From positions 50,096-114,095 of the forward strand of contig JAEYYH010000040.1 in assembly GCA_023430885.1 (NCBI GenBank): a stretch of DNA of 64,000 nucleotides, given 5' to 3'. Shown piece by piece: positions 45,360-53,566 of this stretch. Origin of the DNA: Bacillota bacterium (GTDB lineage: Bacteria > Bacillota_I > Bacilli_A > RF39 > UBA660). The stretch's first letter is position 1. Every line of letters starts with the position of its first letter. The notes under the pieces were generated by a model. That model ran no database searches. It saw only the letters and a program-made list of their open reading frames with translations, and was not told the DNA's origin. The position numbers and the translations under genes were made by a program.

Positions 45360-47717
45360 TTAAATACTTGCACAAATTTCTTCAACATTTGAATTATTGA
45401 CTATTTCTCTTACAAACTCTGACTTATCCTCAGATGGACTTCCTGGGCAAATAATATATAATTTGTTTTTAGTCCTAGTAAGAGCAACATAAAATAATCT
45501 TCTTTCTTCTGGATACTCTACTGTCCCTCTAGATTCCGACTGCAACACTTTTATTAAAGGTTGATCTTTTATTTTACTTGGAAAACCTCTAACTGCATTT
45601 ACAGCATTTAGCAAAATTACATTATCATAACCTAATCCCTTTGCTTTATGAACTGTAAGATAGTCTATTCGAACATTAATAAATAAAGTGCAAATTATCC
45701 TGCCGTTAGGTCCTTTTTTAAAATACCTGCTTTTTAGCAATTCATCTATATCTTTAGTAAATCTCCCAAGTAACAATATACTTCCATCTGGTTTACTGGC
45801 TATTATTTTTTTAATTGTTTTCAATACAACTCTATTCTTAGAGTATAAATCATCTTGATCATAATAATCTATTTGAATAGGATTCTCTAAATGTTTTATT
45901 GAAGTAAGGTCCTTTTTGAATTGATCTTCATTCTTACTTACAAATTCACCTGCTATATCTATTAACTCTTGACTATTACGATATGTTTTAGTAATTTTTG
46001 ATATTTCAGCATACCCCATAAGTTCATAAAATTTTGTAAACAGCTCTACTTCTGAACCAGAAAATCCAAAAATAGCTTGCCAATCATCCCCAACTGCTAC
46101 TATTTTAGCAGTGAATAAATCCGATAATTTTTTTGCAAAGTTATATCTCTGAGTCGAAATATCTTGATACTCATCTATTATCAAATAATCATAATCTAAA
46201 TAATTATATTTTTCTTTTAAAGTATCCATTCCTTTATAACCATAATTAATCATATCATTAAAATCGACTTCATAATTTCTGTGTATAGTAGATTCATAAT
46301 ATCTAAATAATGGCTTTACAAATTTTAACTGTTTTTTTATTAGCATTTCTTTTTCTTCTTGAATAAATGTCACAAAATCAGACTCTTCATATCCCTTTTC
46401 TTTAAACTTATTTATAAATTGTTTTACTAAATTAATAAACTTAAAATACTGTCTTTCTTGATTAGTATAAATTAATCTATAAAATATTTCCTTGTCTGTT
46501 TTAGTAACTGCATTACTAATTCTTAATTTCAATAACTTTTTTAACTCAGTTAAAAAATCACTACCGTTATCATAATCATAATATAACTCTATTAAGTCTG
46601 TTTTAAATTTATTATGAAGTTCTCTTTTTTTGATAATTAATCTGTTATAAGCATTAATATCATCAAGTGAAAAAGTTCCATCACTTCTATATTTTGTTAA
46701 TCCATAATACTCTATATAAAATTCAACACCATTAGCATATACAGTAAAATCCGGTGAGTAAGATCTATCTTCTGCTAATTTGTGAGGATATTTTTTTTCG
46801 TAGCTATACTCATACCCATTTTCATATAAAAAGTTAGCTATTTTTACTTCTCCAATGGATTTAACTATTTCACCATTTATAGTTTTAAATTTTTCATATC
46901 TAGATTGAATTATTTCATTATTAAACTCACTTAGTCTATCAATATTTGCAAAATATAATTTATCTGCATAATTTGTAAAATAGCCATCAAAATTATCATA
47001 ATCTAGAACATCATCATCAAAATGAACATATTTGCTGAAAATCAAAATAAAATCACGTAGCTTGTTCTTATTTGGAAAAACAATATCTTTAACATAACTT
47101 ATTATAATTTCTCTCATTCTATTTTCAAATGTTATTTTAAGTGGGTTATCAAAAATCTTTCTTAAAAATTTCATACCTAATTTATGAAAGGTTAGAACCT
47201 CAACATTTAATTTAAAATCTTCATTTATTCTAAGGCTTAACTCTTCTGCTGCTTTATTAGTATAAGCCAACAATATTACCTTATTTTGATCAACATTACA
47301 CTTTTCAACTAAATACTTTACCTTAGCCGCCATAGTAGTTGTCTTTCCAGCACCAGCACCTGCTATAACTAAGGAATAATCTTCATCAATTAAGATAGCT
47401 TTTCTTTGTTCCTCATCTAGTACAATACTAGAATCCACATCAATAAACATATTATCAAAATAATCTTTATACTCAATTAACTTATTATTTACAAAATCTT
47501 CATTATGATTATCTATGGCTTTATAACCATCATTGAAAATTTTTATGCATTCTTTATATAAAATATTATCTATATTATCTAACAATTTATCTAAATTCAT
47601 TAAAATTTTATTAGTGTCAAATAAAGAGTCAACCATTTTTTTATTTATATAAACATCTTTTTTCAGTATTTCATTGAAGTCATTAATAAATTTTTTAATT
47701 ATAATATCATAGTTCAT
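45360..47717 (-). CDS. UvrD/HelD-like DNA helicase with nuclease-like insertion
   Basis: 785 aa superfamily I helicase. Walker A IAGAGAGKTTTMA, LAYTNKAAEELSLRI, VLTFHKLGMKFL, Walker B LIIDEYQDISTQRY, VGDDWQAIFGFSGS, LTVHKAKGLGYDNVILLN, RRLFYVALTRTKNKLYI. Between motifs Ia and II (about residues 290-370) is GEVKIANFLYENGYEY, SYSPDFTVYANGVEFYIEYYG, which looks like a restriction-endonuclease fold insertion (E, D and a degraded ExK) as seen in helicase IV-type proteins. Its place in the island suggests a defence or repair role. Start after ATAGGTGATACT. Confidence 0.85.
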   Translation of the reverse strand: MNYDIIIKKFINDFNEILKKDVYINKKMVDSLFDTNKILMNLDKLLDNIDNILYKECIKIFNDGYKAIDNHNEDFVNNKLIEYKDYFDNMFIDVDSSIVLDEEQRKAILIDEDYSLVIAGAGAGKTTTMAAKVKYLVEKCNVDQNKVILLAYTNKAAEELSLRINEDFKLNVEVLTFHKLGMKFLRKIFDNPLKITFENRMREIIISYVKDIVFPNKNKLRDFILIFSKYVHFDDDVLDYDNFDGYFTNYADKLYFANIDRLSEFNNEIIQSRYEKFKTINGEIVKSIGEVKIANFLYENGYEYSYEKKYPHKLAEDRSYSPDFTVYANGVEFYIEYYGLTKYRSDGTFSLDDINAYNRLIIKKRELHNKFKTDLIELYYDYDNGSDFLTELKKLLKLRISNAVTKTDKEIFYRLIYTNQERQYFKFINLVKQFINKFKEKGYEESDFVTFIQEEKEMLIKKQLKFVKPLFRYYESTIHRNYEVDFNDMINYGYKGMDTLKEKYNYLDYDYLIIDEYQDISTQRYNFAKKLSDLFTAKIVAVGDDWQAIFGFSGSEVELFTKFYELMGYAEISKITKTYRNSQELIDIAGEFVSKNEDQFKKDLTSIKHLENPIQIDYYDQDDLYSKNRVVLKTIKKIIASKPDGSILLLGRFTKDIDELLKSRYFKKGPNGRIICTLFINVRIDYLTVHKAKGLGYDNVILLNAVNAVRGFPSKIKDQPLIKVLQSESRGTVEYPEERRLFYVALTRTKNKLYIICPGSPSEDKSEFVREIVNNSNVEEICASI

Positions 47718-47769
47718 AGTATCACCTATTATAATTTTATCATATTTTAGATTAGATTAATTACCTTTT

Positions 47770-47798
47770 TTGACACATATTAAAGTAGACAGTATCTA
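47770..47798 (+). promoter_or_regulatory. orphan promoter facing plus strand
   Basis: TTGACA, 17-bp spacer, TATCTA, with no plus-strand gene downstream. Could drive a small RNA across the palindromes. Confidence 0.4.
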
Positions 47799-47900
47799 TG
47801 CCATTGTTAATGCCATAATATAAAACAAATTTTCTGCTAAAATTATTAGTAATAATTCTGCTAACAAGCTATATATCGTTCTCGTCAGATAGCTACTGAT

Positions 47901-47958
47901 TTACGATTTCTTCGTAATATTTTGCAATATAAATGTATATTTTACAATTTAATCGTAA
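47901..47958. repeat. TTACGA-N5-TCGTAA palindrome and near-copy
   Basis: TTACGATTTCTTCGTAA at 47901-47917 and TTACAATTTAATCGTAA (one mismatch in the left arm) at 47942-47958. The first matches the palindrome at 52289-52305 in all but one base. Confidence 0.7.
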
Positions 47959-48107
47959 AAAGCACTTAAAAGTGGTAACACCCCTAGGTATTTACATTTT
48001 TTATACCCTATAATTATCTAAATTCGTATCTAAATAACCTATTCGTATCTAAAAATCAACTGTCATTAATACTTATAATGGTTTTCAAAGATTCCATCCT
48101 CTTCTAA

Positions 48108-48133
48108 TAAAAAAAACTGCAAAACGCAGTTTT
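48108..48133 (-). terminator. terminator of the BcgI-like R-M operon
   Basis: AAAACTGC / GCAGTTTT stem with a long T-run on the minus strand. Confidence 0.85.
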
Positions 48134-48134
48134 A

Positions 48135-49250
48135 TCATAAACATTTATTTTTAGTATAATAAACTATATCTTTTACTATAAGTTTATGTATTGCAGTCAT
48201 TAAAGTATTCATAAATACAAAATCCGGTTTTCCTTTTTTGGTTGGTAGCATTATTGTATCTTTCTCTATTTTTGTTCGACTAACACTATCCCCCCAAGAA
48301 TACTTATAACTTAAACTTTTCTCTATACAAGTAACTAAATATAATTGATTAAATCTTGTAGTATCATAGTTTTTCAAATATAAGACTAAATTATGACTAT
48401 CATTTGAGTAAAAATCACTTTTTTGGTATGTTACAACAAATGTCTTACCACCAATAAAAATACAATCGCCTTTATCTTTTAATTTTTCATCATAACTAAT
48501 ATAATTGCTTACTCCATTATTTTCTGAACTAGCGCATAAATAAGGGGCATCTCCTATGCGATTTTCAACATCTCTAGATAATATATTCTTTGTATTTTTA
48601 ATATCAAATATTTTTGTAATATCATATTTATCATATGAAACTTTATCATAATTCTTTATAGCCAATAATTCATCCTCTGTTAATTCATAATTATCTAATT
48701 GGCTAGCCATTAAGTAAAACGAAATTTTTTCAACACATTCTTCTTCAATAGAATTTATGTATTCATCCATAAAATCATAATCTATTTTCCCATTTTTAGT
48801 AGGCAATAATATTACGTCATTTTTTAATGTTTCTATTCTAGGATAGTTACTATAACCACCATATCTTAGATTATTTATAATAGAACCAATAAATATTTTT
48901 TGATTCTTACTTAGTCCTGGCATTGTCATGACTAAAATATTATTGGCTAGAACAAATTTTCCTTCATGATATGTGACTGTCCCACTATATTCTCCTCTTG
49001 TTGAAATAGTAAGACTATCTGAAAATATTTCATTATTCAGTGCATTGTCTTCAGTATAATAATTAATTCCATTATTAACTGTAACTCCACTAATTACAGG
49101 AAGTCTATCACATGAATCAGCGTTAAATCTTGTTTCCCACTGTTTATTTTTACCATAAACCCAGTCATCAGCATTAAATATTTTTCCAAGCCTATATTCG
49201 CCCCACTCAACATTTTTCAGCTTGGAATCGAGTGAGGCATCTATTTTCCC
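48135..49250 (-). CDS. restriction-modification specificity subunit, read in -1 frame from the methylase gene
   Basis: About 370 codons open from the end of the methylase gene to 48135. Two target-recognition halves are visible: DSCDRLPVISGVTVNNGINYY, ISTRGEYSGTVTYHEGKFVLANNILV, LPTKNGKIDYDFMDEYI; then RIGDAPYLCASSENNGVSNYI, FIGGKTFVVTYQKSDFYSNDSHNLVLY, LPTKKGKPDFVFMNTLM. The first ATG (48929) would delete most of the first half, and no ATG, GTG or TTG lies between the upstream stop (TGA at about 49257) and that ATG, so normal initiation of the full subunit is not visible. A G GGA AAA heptamer and downstream structure suggest it is made as a -1 frameshift fusion to the methylase. A one-base indel would otherwise give a separate start (MISW...) or an in-frame fusion. 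Confidence 0.8.
   Translation of the reverse strand, partial: GKIDASLDSKLKNVEWGEYRLGKIFNADDWVYGKNKQWETRFNADSCDRLPVISGVTVNNGINYYTEDNALNNEIFSDSLTISTRGEYSGTVTYHEGKFVLANNILVMTMPGLSKNQKIFIGSIINNLRYGGYSNYPRIETLKNDVILLPTKNGKIDYDFMDEYINSIEEECVEKISFYLMASQLDNYELTEDELLAIKNYDKVSYDKYDITKIFDIKNTKNILSRDVENRIGDAPYLCASSENNGVSNYISYDEKLKDKGDCIFIGGKTFVVTYQKSDFYSNDSHNLVLYLKNYDTTRFNQLYLVTCIEKSLSYKYSWGDSVSRTKIEKDTIMLPTKKGKPDFVFMNTLMTAIHKLIVKDIVYYTKNKCL
49186..49250 (-). promoter_or_regulatory. candidate programmed -1 frameshift signal
   Basis: Minus strand: SD-like AAAGGA, 12 bases, slippery GGGAAAA (49244-49250; zero frame GGA AAA then TAG), 6-base spacer TAGATG, stem 1 CCTCACTC (49230-49237) with GAGTGGGG (49201-49208), and CCAAGC in its loop (49220-49225) pairing with GCTTGG (49186-49191) to give an H-type pseudoknot. 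Slipping by -1 enters the specificity reading frame. Confidence 0.6.
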
Positions 49251-51289
49251 AGGATATCATTTTCCTTTTTTTCATTTTTAAGTAGATTAGATACTTCCCA
49301 AGAAAGATAATCACTTACTGTTTTTTTAAAACTAGCAAGTGTTGGCTTTGTATCAATTGGTGCTGCTTGATTCCAATCGGCACCATTATTAATATCAATA
49401 TATCCTTCATAATATTCTTTTTGAGTGATTATATTTAATTTAGATTTACCGAATCTTACTAATTCAACAATTTCTTTATATCTTAATTTAGCATTTGATG
49501 TATCTCTTAAATTATTACTAGACTTTTTACGATTCGTTCTCGTGTATCCATCATTTGAAAAATCAATAAATTTTACTATCTCGTCATTTTGATGAGGTTC
49601 TCCAACACGGAAAACATATATATTAGTTTGTACACTTGATTTTCCAATGAATAAATCTACAGGCATTTTAATACTAGCAAGTAGTGTACTATGTTTCAAT
49701 ATCTTTTTATTATATTCTATAGCTTTTCCTGAACCAGCAGAACTTTGGATTATAATTGCTGCATATCCCTTATCCATCATTGATAATGCTCTTTCGACAA
49801 AAACCATGCCATTGCCTTCAGCAGAATATGGTGGATTTAAAACAAATGAAGTTGCAGGGAACTTTTCACTAGTATTTCCAAAACCATAATTACCATTAAA
49901 ATCTTTTAACGAGTCTCTATTTAAGATATTTGAACTTCCATCTCCCATTAATATCATATTTAATATTGCAAGCATGTAAACACTAGGTAATATTTCAAGT
50001 CCAAGTATTTGATTCGATTTTATTTGTGCAATTTTAACGTTTAATTCATCCGGAGATTTAATTTTATCCTTAGCATCATTTAAAATTTCATTCATTGCAG
50101 CAACTAATAATCCGGCTGATCCAGTTGCAAAATCCCAAACATATGAATCCATGTTTACCCTAGTTAATTTAACTAACAAGTTAGCAACATATGACGGAGT
50201 CAATACTACATCATTTAATTTATCTTGAGTAAATCCTAACCAGCTATACATTTCATTAAATAATTTTCCAGTAAAATCAGTTGTTAATCCTATTTTATAA
50301 TATATTCCTAAATCATCTACAATTTTAGAAAAAACTCTTTTTAATTGGCTTTCTCCGTTTTCAACTTTATTAATATTTTCAGTTGTTAATGTATTTTCCA
50401 AAGTCCTAATTATTAAATCTTTTTTTGCAGTCGGAAGATTTTTTTCACTTAAAAAAGATTTAATTTTTCTAATAATAATATCTCCATCTTTGTTGCCGTC
50501 TTCGATTGATGATTTTAAATCGCTTTTTTCTAATGGAGAAACTTTCCCAGGAATTCCAATTGTAGCAATAATAGAAGCCGCGACTAAATAGACCCTATCA
50601 TTTTCGCCTAATCCTTTTTCATTTTGATATATGTCATTATTTAATCTAGTTAAACTAGAATCAATTTCACGTTCTCTTTTTTCTTTTAATTGTTCTATTT
50701 CATCTGGAGTAAGACTTAAATTTTTGACTTTTTCTATAAATTTATCAAAATTCTCATTTTTTAAAAATGACAGATCTAAATAATCATCTACTTTTTGCCC
50801 TATACCAAAATTATCTTTAGACACATAATAAACACCAATAGAATAATTTACTTTACCAGTTTCATCTTTATAACCAGTTACACCTATTGAAATAATATCA
50901 GGATAACTTGTATAATGTAACAATGCGTTAGCGTAGTGAACAGCGCCATTTACAGCATAAGAATTAATGTTATTTAATAATGGTTCGTTTTTATTGTTTC
51001 TATTCTCTACTTGATCATTTGAATCAAGTTTTACAAGTTTATCTTTATATCCTTTATATTCAATTAAAATTGGATAATAATTCATATTTTTATCTTGCAA
51101 TAATAATTTAGCATCAGGTCTATTTCCGCCTTTACCGCCGCTTTTTGAATAATATTCATTTAAGGCAATATCAATTTCATTATTTAATGATTCTTGCTCT
51201 AGTTTATAATCTAAATTATATAATTTCAACCACCCATTAACTAAATCAGCAATAATAGGTTCAATTGATTGAATTGTTTGTTTAGCCAT
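49241..51289 (-). CDS. BcgI-like restriction nuclease-N6-adenine methylase subunit
   Basis: 682 aa. N-terminal PD-(D/E)XK-like part: GNRPDAKLLLQ then YYPILIEYKGYKDKL (D and ExK), followed by a linker to about residue 340, and an N6-methylase domain with motif I VWDFATGSAGLLVAAM and catalytic motif IV FVLNPPYSAEGNGM; VQTNIYVFRVG is the usual motif near the end. This nuclease-methylase layout with a separate specificity part is that of BcgI-like type IIB/IIG systems. Ends in TAG directly after the slippery heptamer. Starts 14 bp after the DUF4268 stop. Confidence 0.88.
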   Translation of the reverse strand: MAKQTIQSIEPIIADLVNGWLKLYNLDYKLEQESLNNEIDIALNEYYSKSGGKGGNRPDAKLLLQDKNMNYYPILIEYKGYKDKLVKLDSNDQVENRNNKNEPLLNNINSYAVNGAVHYANALLHYTSYPDIISIGVTGYKDETGKVNYSIGVYYVSKDNFGIGQKVDDYLDLSFLKNENFDKFIEKVKNLSLTPDEIEQLKEKREREIDSSLTRLNNDIYQNEKGLGENDRVYLVAASIIATIGIPGKVSPLEKSDLKSSIEDGNKDGDIIIRKIKSFLSEKNLPTAKKDLIIRTLENTLTTENINKVENGESQLKRVFSKIVDDLGIYYKIGLTTDFTGKLFNEMYSWLGFTQDKLNDVVLTPSYVANLLVKLTRVNMDSYVWDFATGSAGLLVAAMNEILNDAKDKIKSPDELNVKIAQIKSNQILGLEILPSVYMLAILNMILMGDGSSNILNRDSLKDFNGNYGFGNTSEKFPATSFVLNPPYSAEGNGMVFVERALSMMDKGYAAIIIQSSAGSGKAIEYNKKILKHSTLLASIKMPVDLFIGKSSVQTNIYVFRVGEPHQNDEIVKFIDFSNDGYTRTNRKKSSNNLRDTSNAKLRYKEIVELVRFGKSKLNIITQKEYYEGYIDINNGADWNQAAPIDTKPTLASFKKTVSDYLSWEVSNLLKNEKKENDILGK

Positions 51290-51303
51290 ATTCTCACTAC
51301 TTT

Positions 51304-52227
51304 CTATACATATTTTTTAAATATTTTTTGCATCTTACTTGCAATATCAATTGATGTATTCATTAATTCGTTATAATTTGAATGGTCATCATAGTTTAAT
51401 CCTTTAAGATTATATTTAACTCTGCAAACATTTCCTCTACATTCTCTATCCCATTCAAGTTCTAATCCTAAATCTTTTTCTATCTTTTTATTATTTTCAA
51501 ACAACTTATCATAGAATTCATATTCATTAGTTATATATAAGCCAATTCTTATATAATTATCTTTATTAATAAGTTCAATTGCAATATGAGCATTACTTGA
51601 TCCTATTGCAACATCATACCAAGCATCGGTTGAAGGTTTTCTGACATTAAATGGTCTTCCTTTTTCTACTAACACTTCATTAAATTGAGTCCAGAATTCC
51701 AATCTTTCTGATTGAGTTTTATTTAAATTGCCTTCATTATTTTCTTTTTTAGAAAATTTAATAAAATCATTAGGTTCTTCAACAACTTTAAAATAAGGTG
51801 CTGCTACAGAATTTTCAATTGTAAATGCTTGTAATTCAATTAAGAAAAAATTAATATTACTATTTGTATTATTATTAAGCCATTCAATAGCACTTCTATG
51901 CTCTTCTTTAGCTTGTTTAACAATCCAACAAATAACTTGGGCATCTAACCCTGAAGCATATGTAATAATTTTTCCTAAATGATCGTGATTTGAACTTTCT
52001 AATTGATTTTCAATAATAACTTTAGCTCCTGTTGATTCATCTTTTCCTACTAGATCACATCTATAAGATCCAACATATACTTCTTTAGATATGTCAGTTA
52101 AATTTAATCCTAAAATTTCATTCAATAATTCGATATTTTCTTCTTTAGATAACCATTCTGAAAAATTATATTGTTCATGTTTCCATAGATTTCTAATATC
52201 TACTTCTTTTAATCTACCTATCTCCAT
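51304..52227 (-). CDS. DUF4268 nuclease-like protein
   Basis: 307 aa. N-terminal half: EVYVGSYRCDLVGKDESTGAKVIIENQLESSNHDHLGKIITYASG, a PD-(D/E)XK-like arrangement (Asp, then E-x-Q) common in DUF4268 proteins; C-terminal half with VEKGRPFNVRKPSTDAWYDVAIGSSNAHIAIELI and KKIEKDLGLELEWD is the DUF4268 domain itself. It is the first gene of the BcgI-like operon. Whether it is an active nuclease (Gln in place of Lys) is open. Start after GGGAAGTGAAAAA. Confidence 0.85.
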   Translation of the reverse strand: MEIGRLKEVDIRNLWKHEQYNFSEWLSKEENIELLNEILGLNLTDISKEVYVGSYRCDLVGKDESTGAKVIIENQLESSNHDHLGKIITYASGLDAQVICWIVKQAKEEHRSAIEWLNNNTNSNINFFLIELQAFTIENSVAAPYFKVVEEPNDFIKFSKKENNEGNLNKTQSERLEFWTQFNEVLVEKGRPFNVRKPSTDAWYDVAIGSSNAHIAIELINKDNYIRIGLYITNEYEFYDKLFENNKKIEKDLGLELEWDRECRGNVCRVKYNLKGLNYDDHSNYNELMNTSIDIASKMQKIFKKYV

Positions 52228-52274
52228 TTTTTCACTTCCCTAAATTACAACTTTAAAGTATAAATTACTATTTA

Positions 52275-52305
52275 ATTATAACACAAAATTACGATTTATT
52301 CGTAA
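52275..52305 (-). promoter_or_regulatory. BcgI-like operon promoter with TTACGA-N5-TCGTAA operator
   Basis: Extended -10 TGTTATAAT (52275-52283) and, six bases upstream of its TG, the perfect palindrome TTACGATTTATTCGTAA (52289-52305) lying over the -35 region. Confidence 0.6.
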
Positions 52306-52586
52306 TGAGATTAAAAAAAATAAATATTCGTTAACGTTTATTCATAATTTTTAAATTTTGGTAATAAGAAAATTAGTTTTCACAGATTCATAAAATTAAT
52401 CCTTTTACCTGAAGGCTGTATTTCAGCCTCTTCATAAAATAATAATTTGTATCTAATTCTTGTCTATTATATTTAAATTGTAAGTACAAAAAAATCACAA
52501 TACCTTACAAACACAAGGTTTAAGAAAAAAACACCACAGATTTCTCGTGGGGCTTAGGGCAATTTTTTATTTTATTTTTTATATTA
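52306..52586. other. AT-rich intergenic region at the island edge
   Basis: No gene supported. Holds two short hairpins: AGGCTG / CAGCCT (52415-52431) and CCAC / GTGG (about 52532-52549). The latter is followed on the minus-strand side by a run of Ts and may be the ywbE terminator or a remnant. Confidence 0.5.
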
Positions 52587-52784
52587 TTAAAAATTCTCTA
52601 TCTTCTGTACCCTGCCAACCTGACCATCTGTAAGCATCACTTTAATACCCCTTGGGTGATTCATACTATTAGTTAGTATCCTATCCACTACTCCTTTGGT
52701 AAGTACCCCTGTTCTTTGATCTTTCTTAAGTACTATTTGTACTACAGATCCTTGTCTTATATTATTTCTTACTGTATTATTCAT
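52587..52784 (-). CDS. YwbE-family protein
   Basis: 65 aa. NNIRQGSVVQIVLKKDQRTGVLTKGVVDRILTNSMNHPRGIKVML and DGQVGRVQKI follow the YwbE (DUF2196) family closely over its full length. Function unknown; the fold is a small beta-barrel that could bind nucleic acid. Start MNNTVRN follows AGAGGAACAT; the longer ORF adds eight unsupported residues. It marks the right border of the defence island. Confidence 0.9.
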   Translation of the reverse strand: MNNTVRNNIRQGSVVQIVLKKDQRTGVLTKGVVDRILTNSMNHPRGIKVMLTDGQVGRVQKIENF

Positions 52785-52876
52785 ATATGTTCCTCTTTCT
52801 TTTGACATTATAACATACTACTATACGTAAAGTGTCGAATTATTTATTGAAAGTTTACCAAAAGTTAACAAGCCTG

Positions 52877-52885
52877 TGCTATAAT
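52877..52885 (+). promoter_or_regulatory. extended -10 promoter of the Pr6Pr-like gene
   Basis: TGCTATAAT, 15 bp before the ATG at 52901. Confidence 0.6.
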
Positions 52886-52900
52886 TATTATGGTGATGGT

Positions 52901-53566
52901 ATGAAAATCAGTAATAAAATGATTTCTATCACATACAAAGCAGTATTATGTATAGTTGGTACGTTTTCATTAATAGCAACTACCGGTGTATTAGACGGTA
53001 ATTTAAATTTAAATATTTTTAGTATGTTTACTACTTTAAGTAACTTATTATGTGTTATATATTTTATATTAGATATAATATATTTAATACATAATTATGA
53101 TAAGAAGACTTTGGTTGAGTGGTTTCCTTTATTAAAAGGAATAACTACTATGGCTATAACTCTTACTTTAATAGTAGCGCATTTTGTACTTGAGATGTCT
53201 TTTTCTTTTGATTCATTTACTAATATGTCTTTTTTAGGTTTACATTATATAGTACCTATTATGACTATATTAGATTGGATATTATTTGATAAGAAGGGTT
53301 TTATTAAAGTATATAGTCCTATAGTATGGACTATAGCTCCTGCTGCATACATGATAGTAGCATATAATAGTGCTATATTAGGAAGTGGCATAGGAGTTAG
53401 CACTGATTCAAAATATCCATATCCTTTTATGGATATAGATAAATTAGGAGTGCCCACTGTAATATTAAATACGTTAATAATAACTATTGTTTATTTTGCT
53501 ATTGGTTATATTTATTATTTTATAGATAGGTTAATGATTAGGAAAAGAAAAAAGAGAACAAATTAA
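52901..53566 (+). CDS. six-TM Pr6Pr-like membrane protein
   Basis: 221 aa with six hydrophobic segments. FSMFTTLSNLLCVIYFI near TM2, LHYIVPIMTILDWILFDKKG between TM4 and TM5 and YPYPFMDIDKLG before TM6 match the Pr6Pr family of uncharacterised membrane proteins. I start at MKISNKM after GGTGATGGT, because the promoter's -10 lies within the longer ORF. Its stop overlaps that of the convergent peptidase-GNAT gene by four bases. Confidence 0.78.
   Translation: MKISNKMISITYKAVLCIVGTFSLIATTGVLDGNLNLNIFSMFTTLSNLLCVIYFILDIIYLIHNYDKKTLVEWFPLLKGITTMAITLTLIVAHFVLEMSFSFDSFTNMSFLGLHYIVPIMTILDWILFDKKGFIKVYSPIVWTIAPAAYMIVAYNSAILGSGIGVSTDSKYPYPFMDIDKLGVPTVILNTLIITIVYFAIGYIYYFIDRLMIRKRKKRTN

Larger units (their letters stand above)
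47718..48107. other. 390-bp intergenic region with palindromes and an orphan plus-strand promoter
   Basis: Left part holds the helicase gene's leader. No ORF is supported. It contains a plus-strand TTGACA-17-TATCTA promoter (47770-47798), two TTAC(G/A)A-N5-TCGTAA palindromes (47901-47917 and 47942-47958) and a 13-bp direct repeat ATTCGTATCTAAA (48022-48034 and 48041-48053, period 19). Confidence 0.6.

Noticed and set aside
49200..49261. Short ORF MISWENRC... as the true start of the specificity gene
   Set aside because: It runs in the third frame and stops after 17 codons; it could be used only after a one-base change, which is reported as an alternative.
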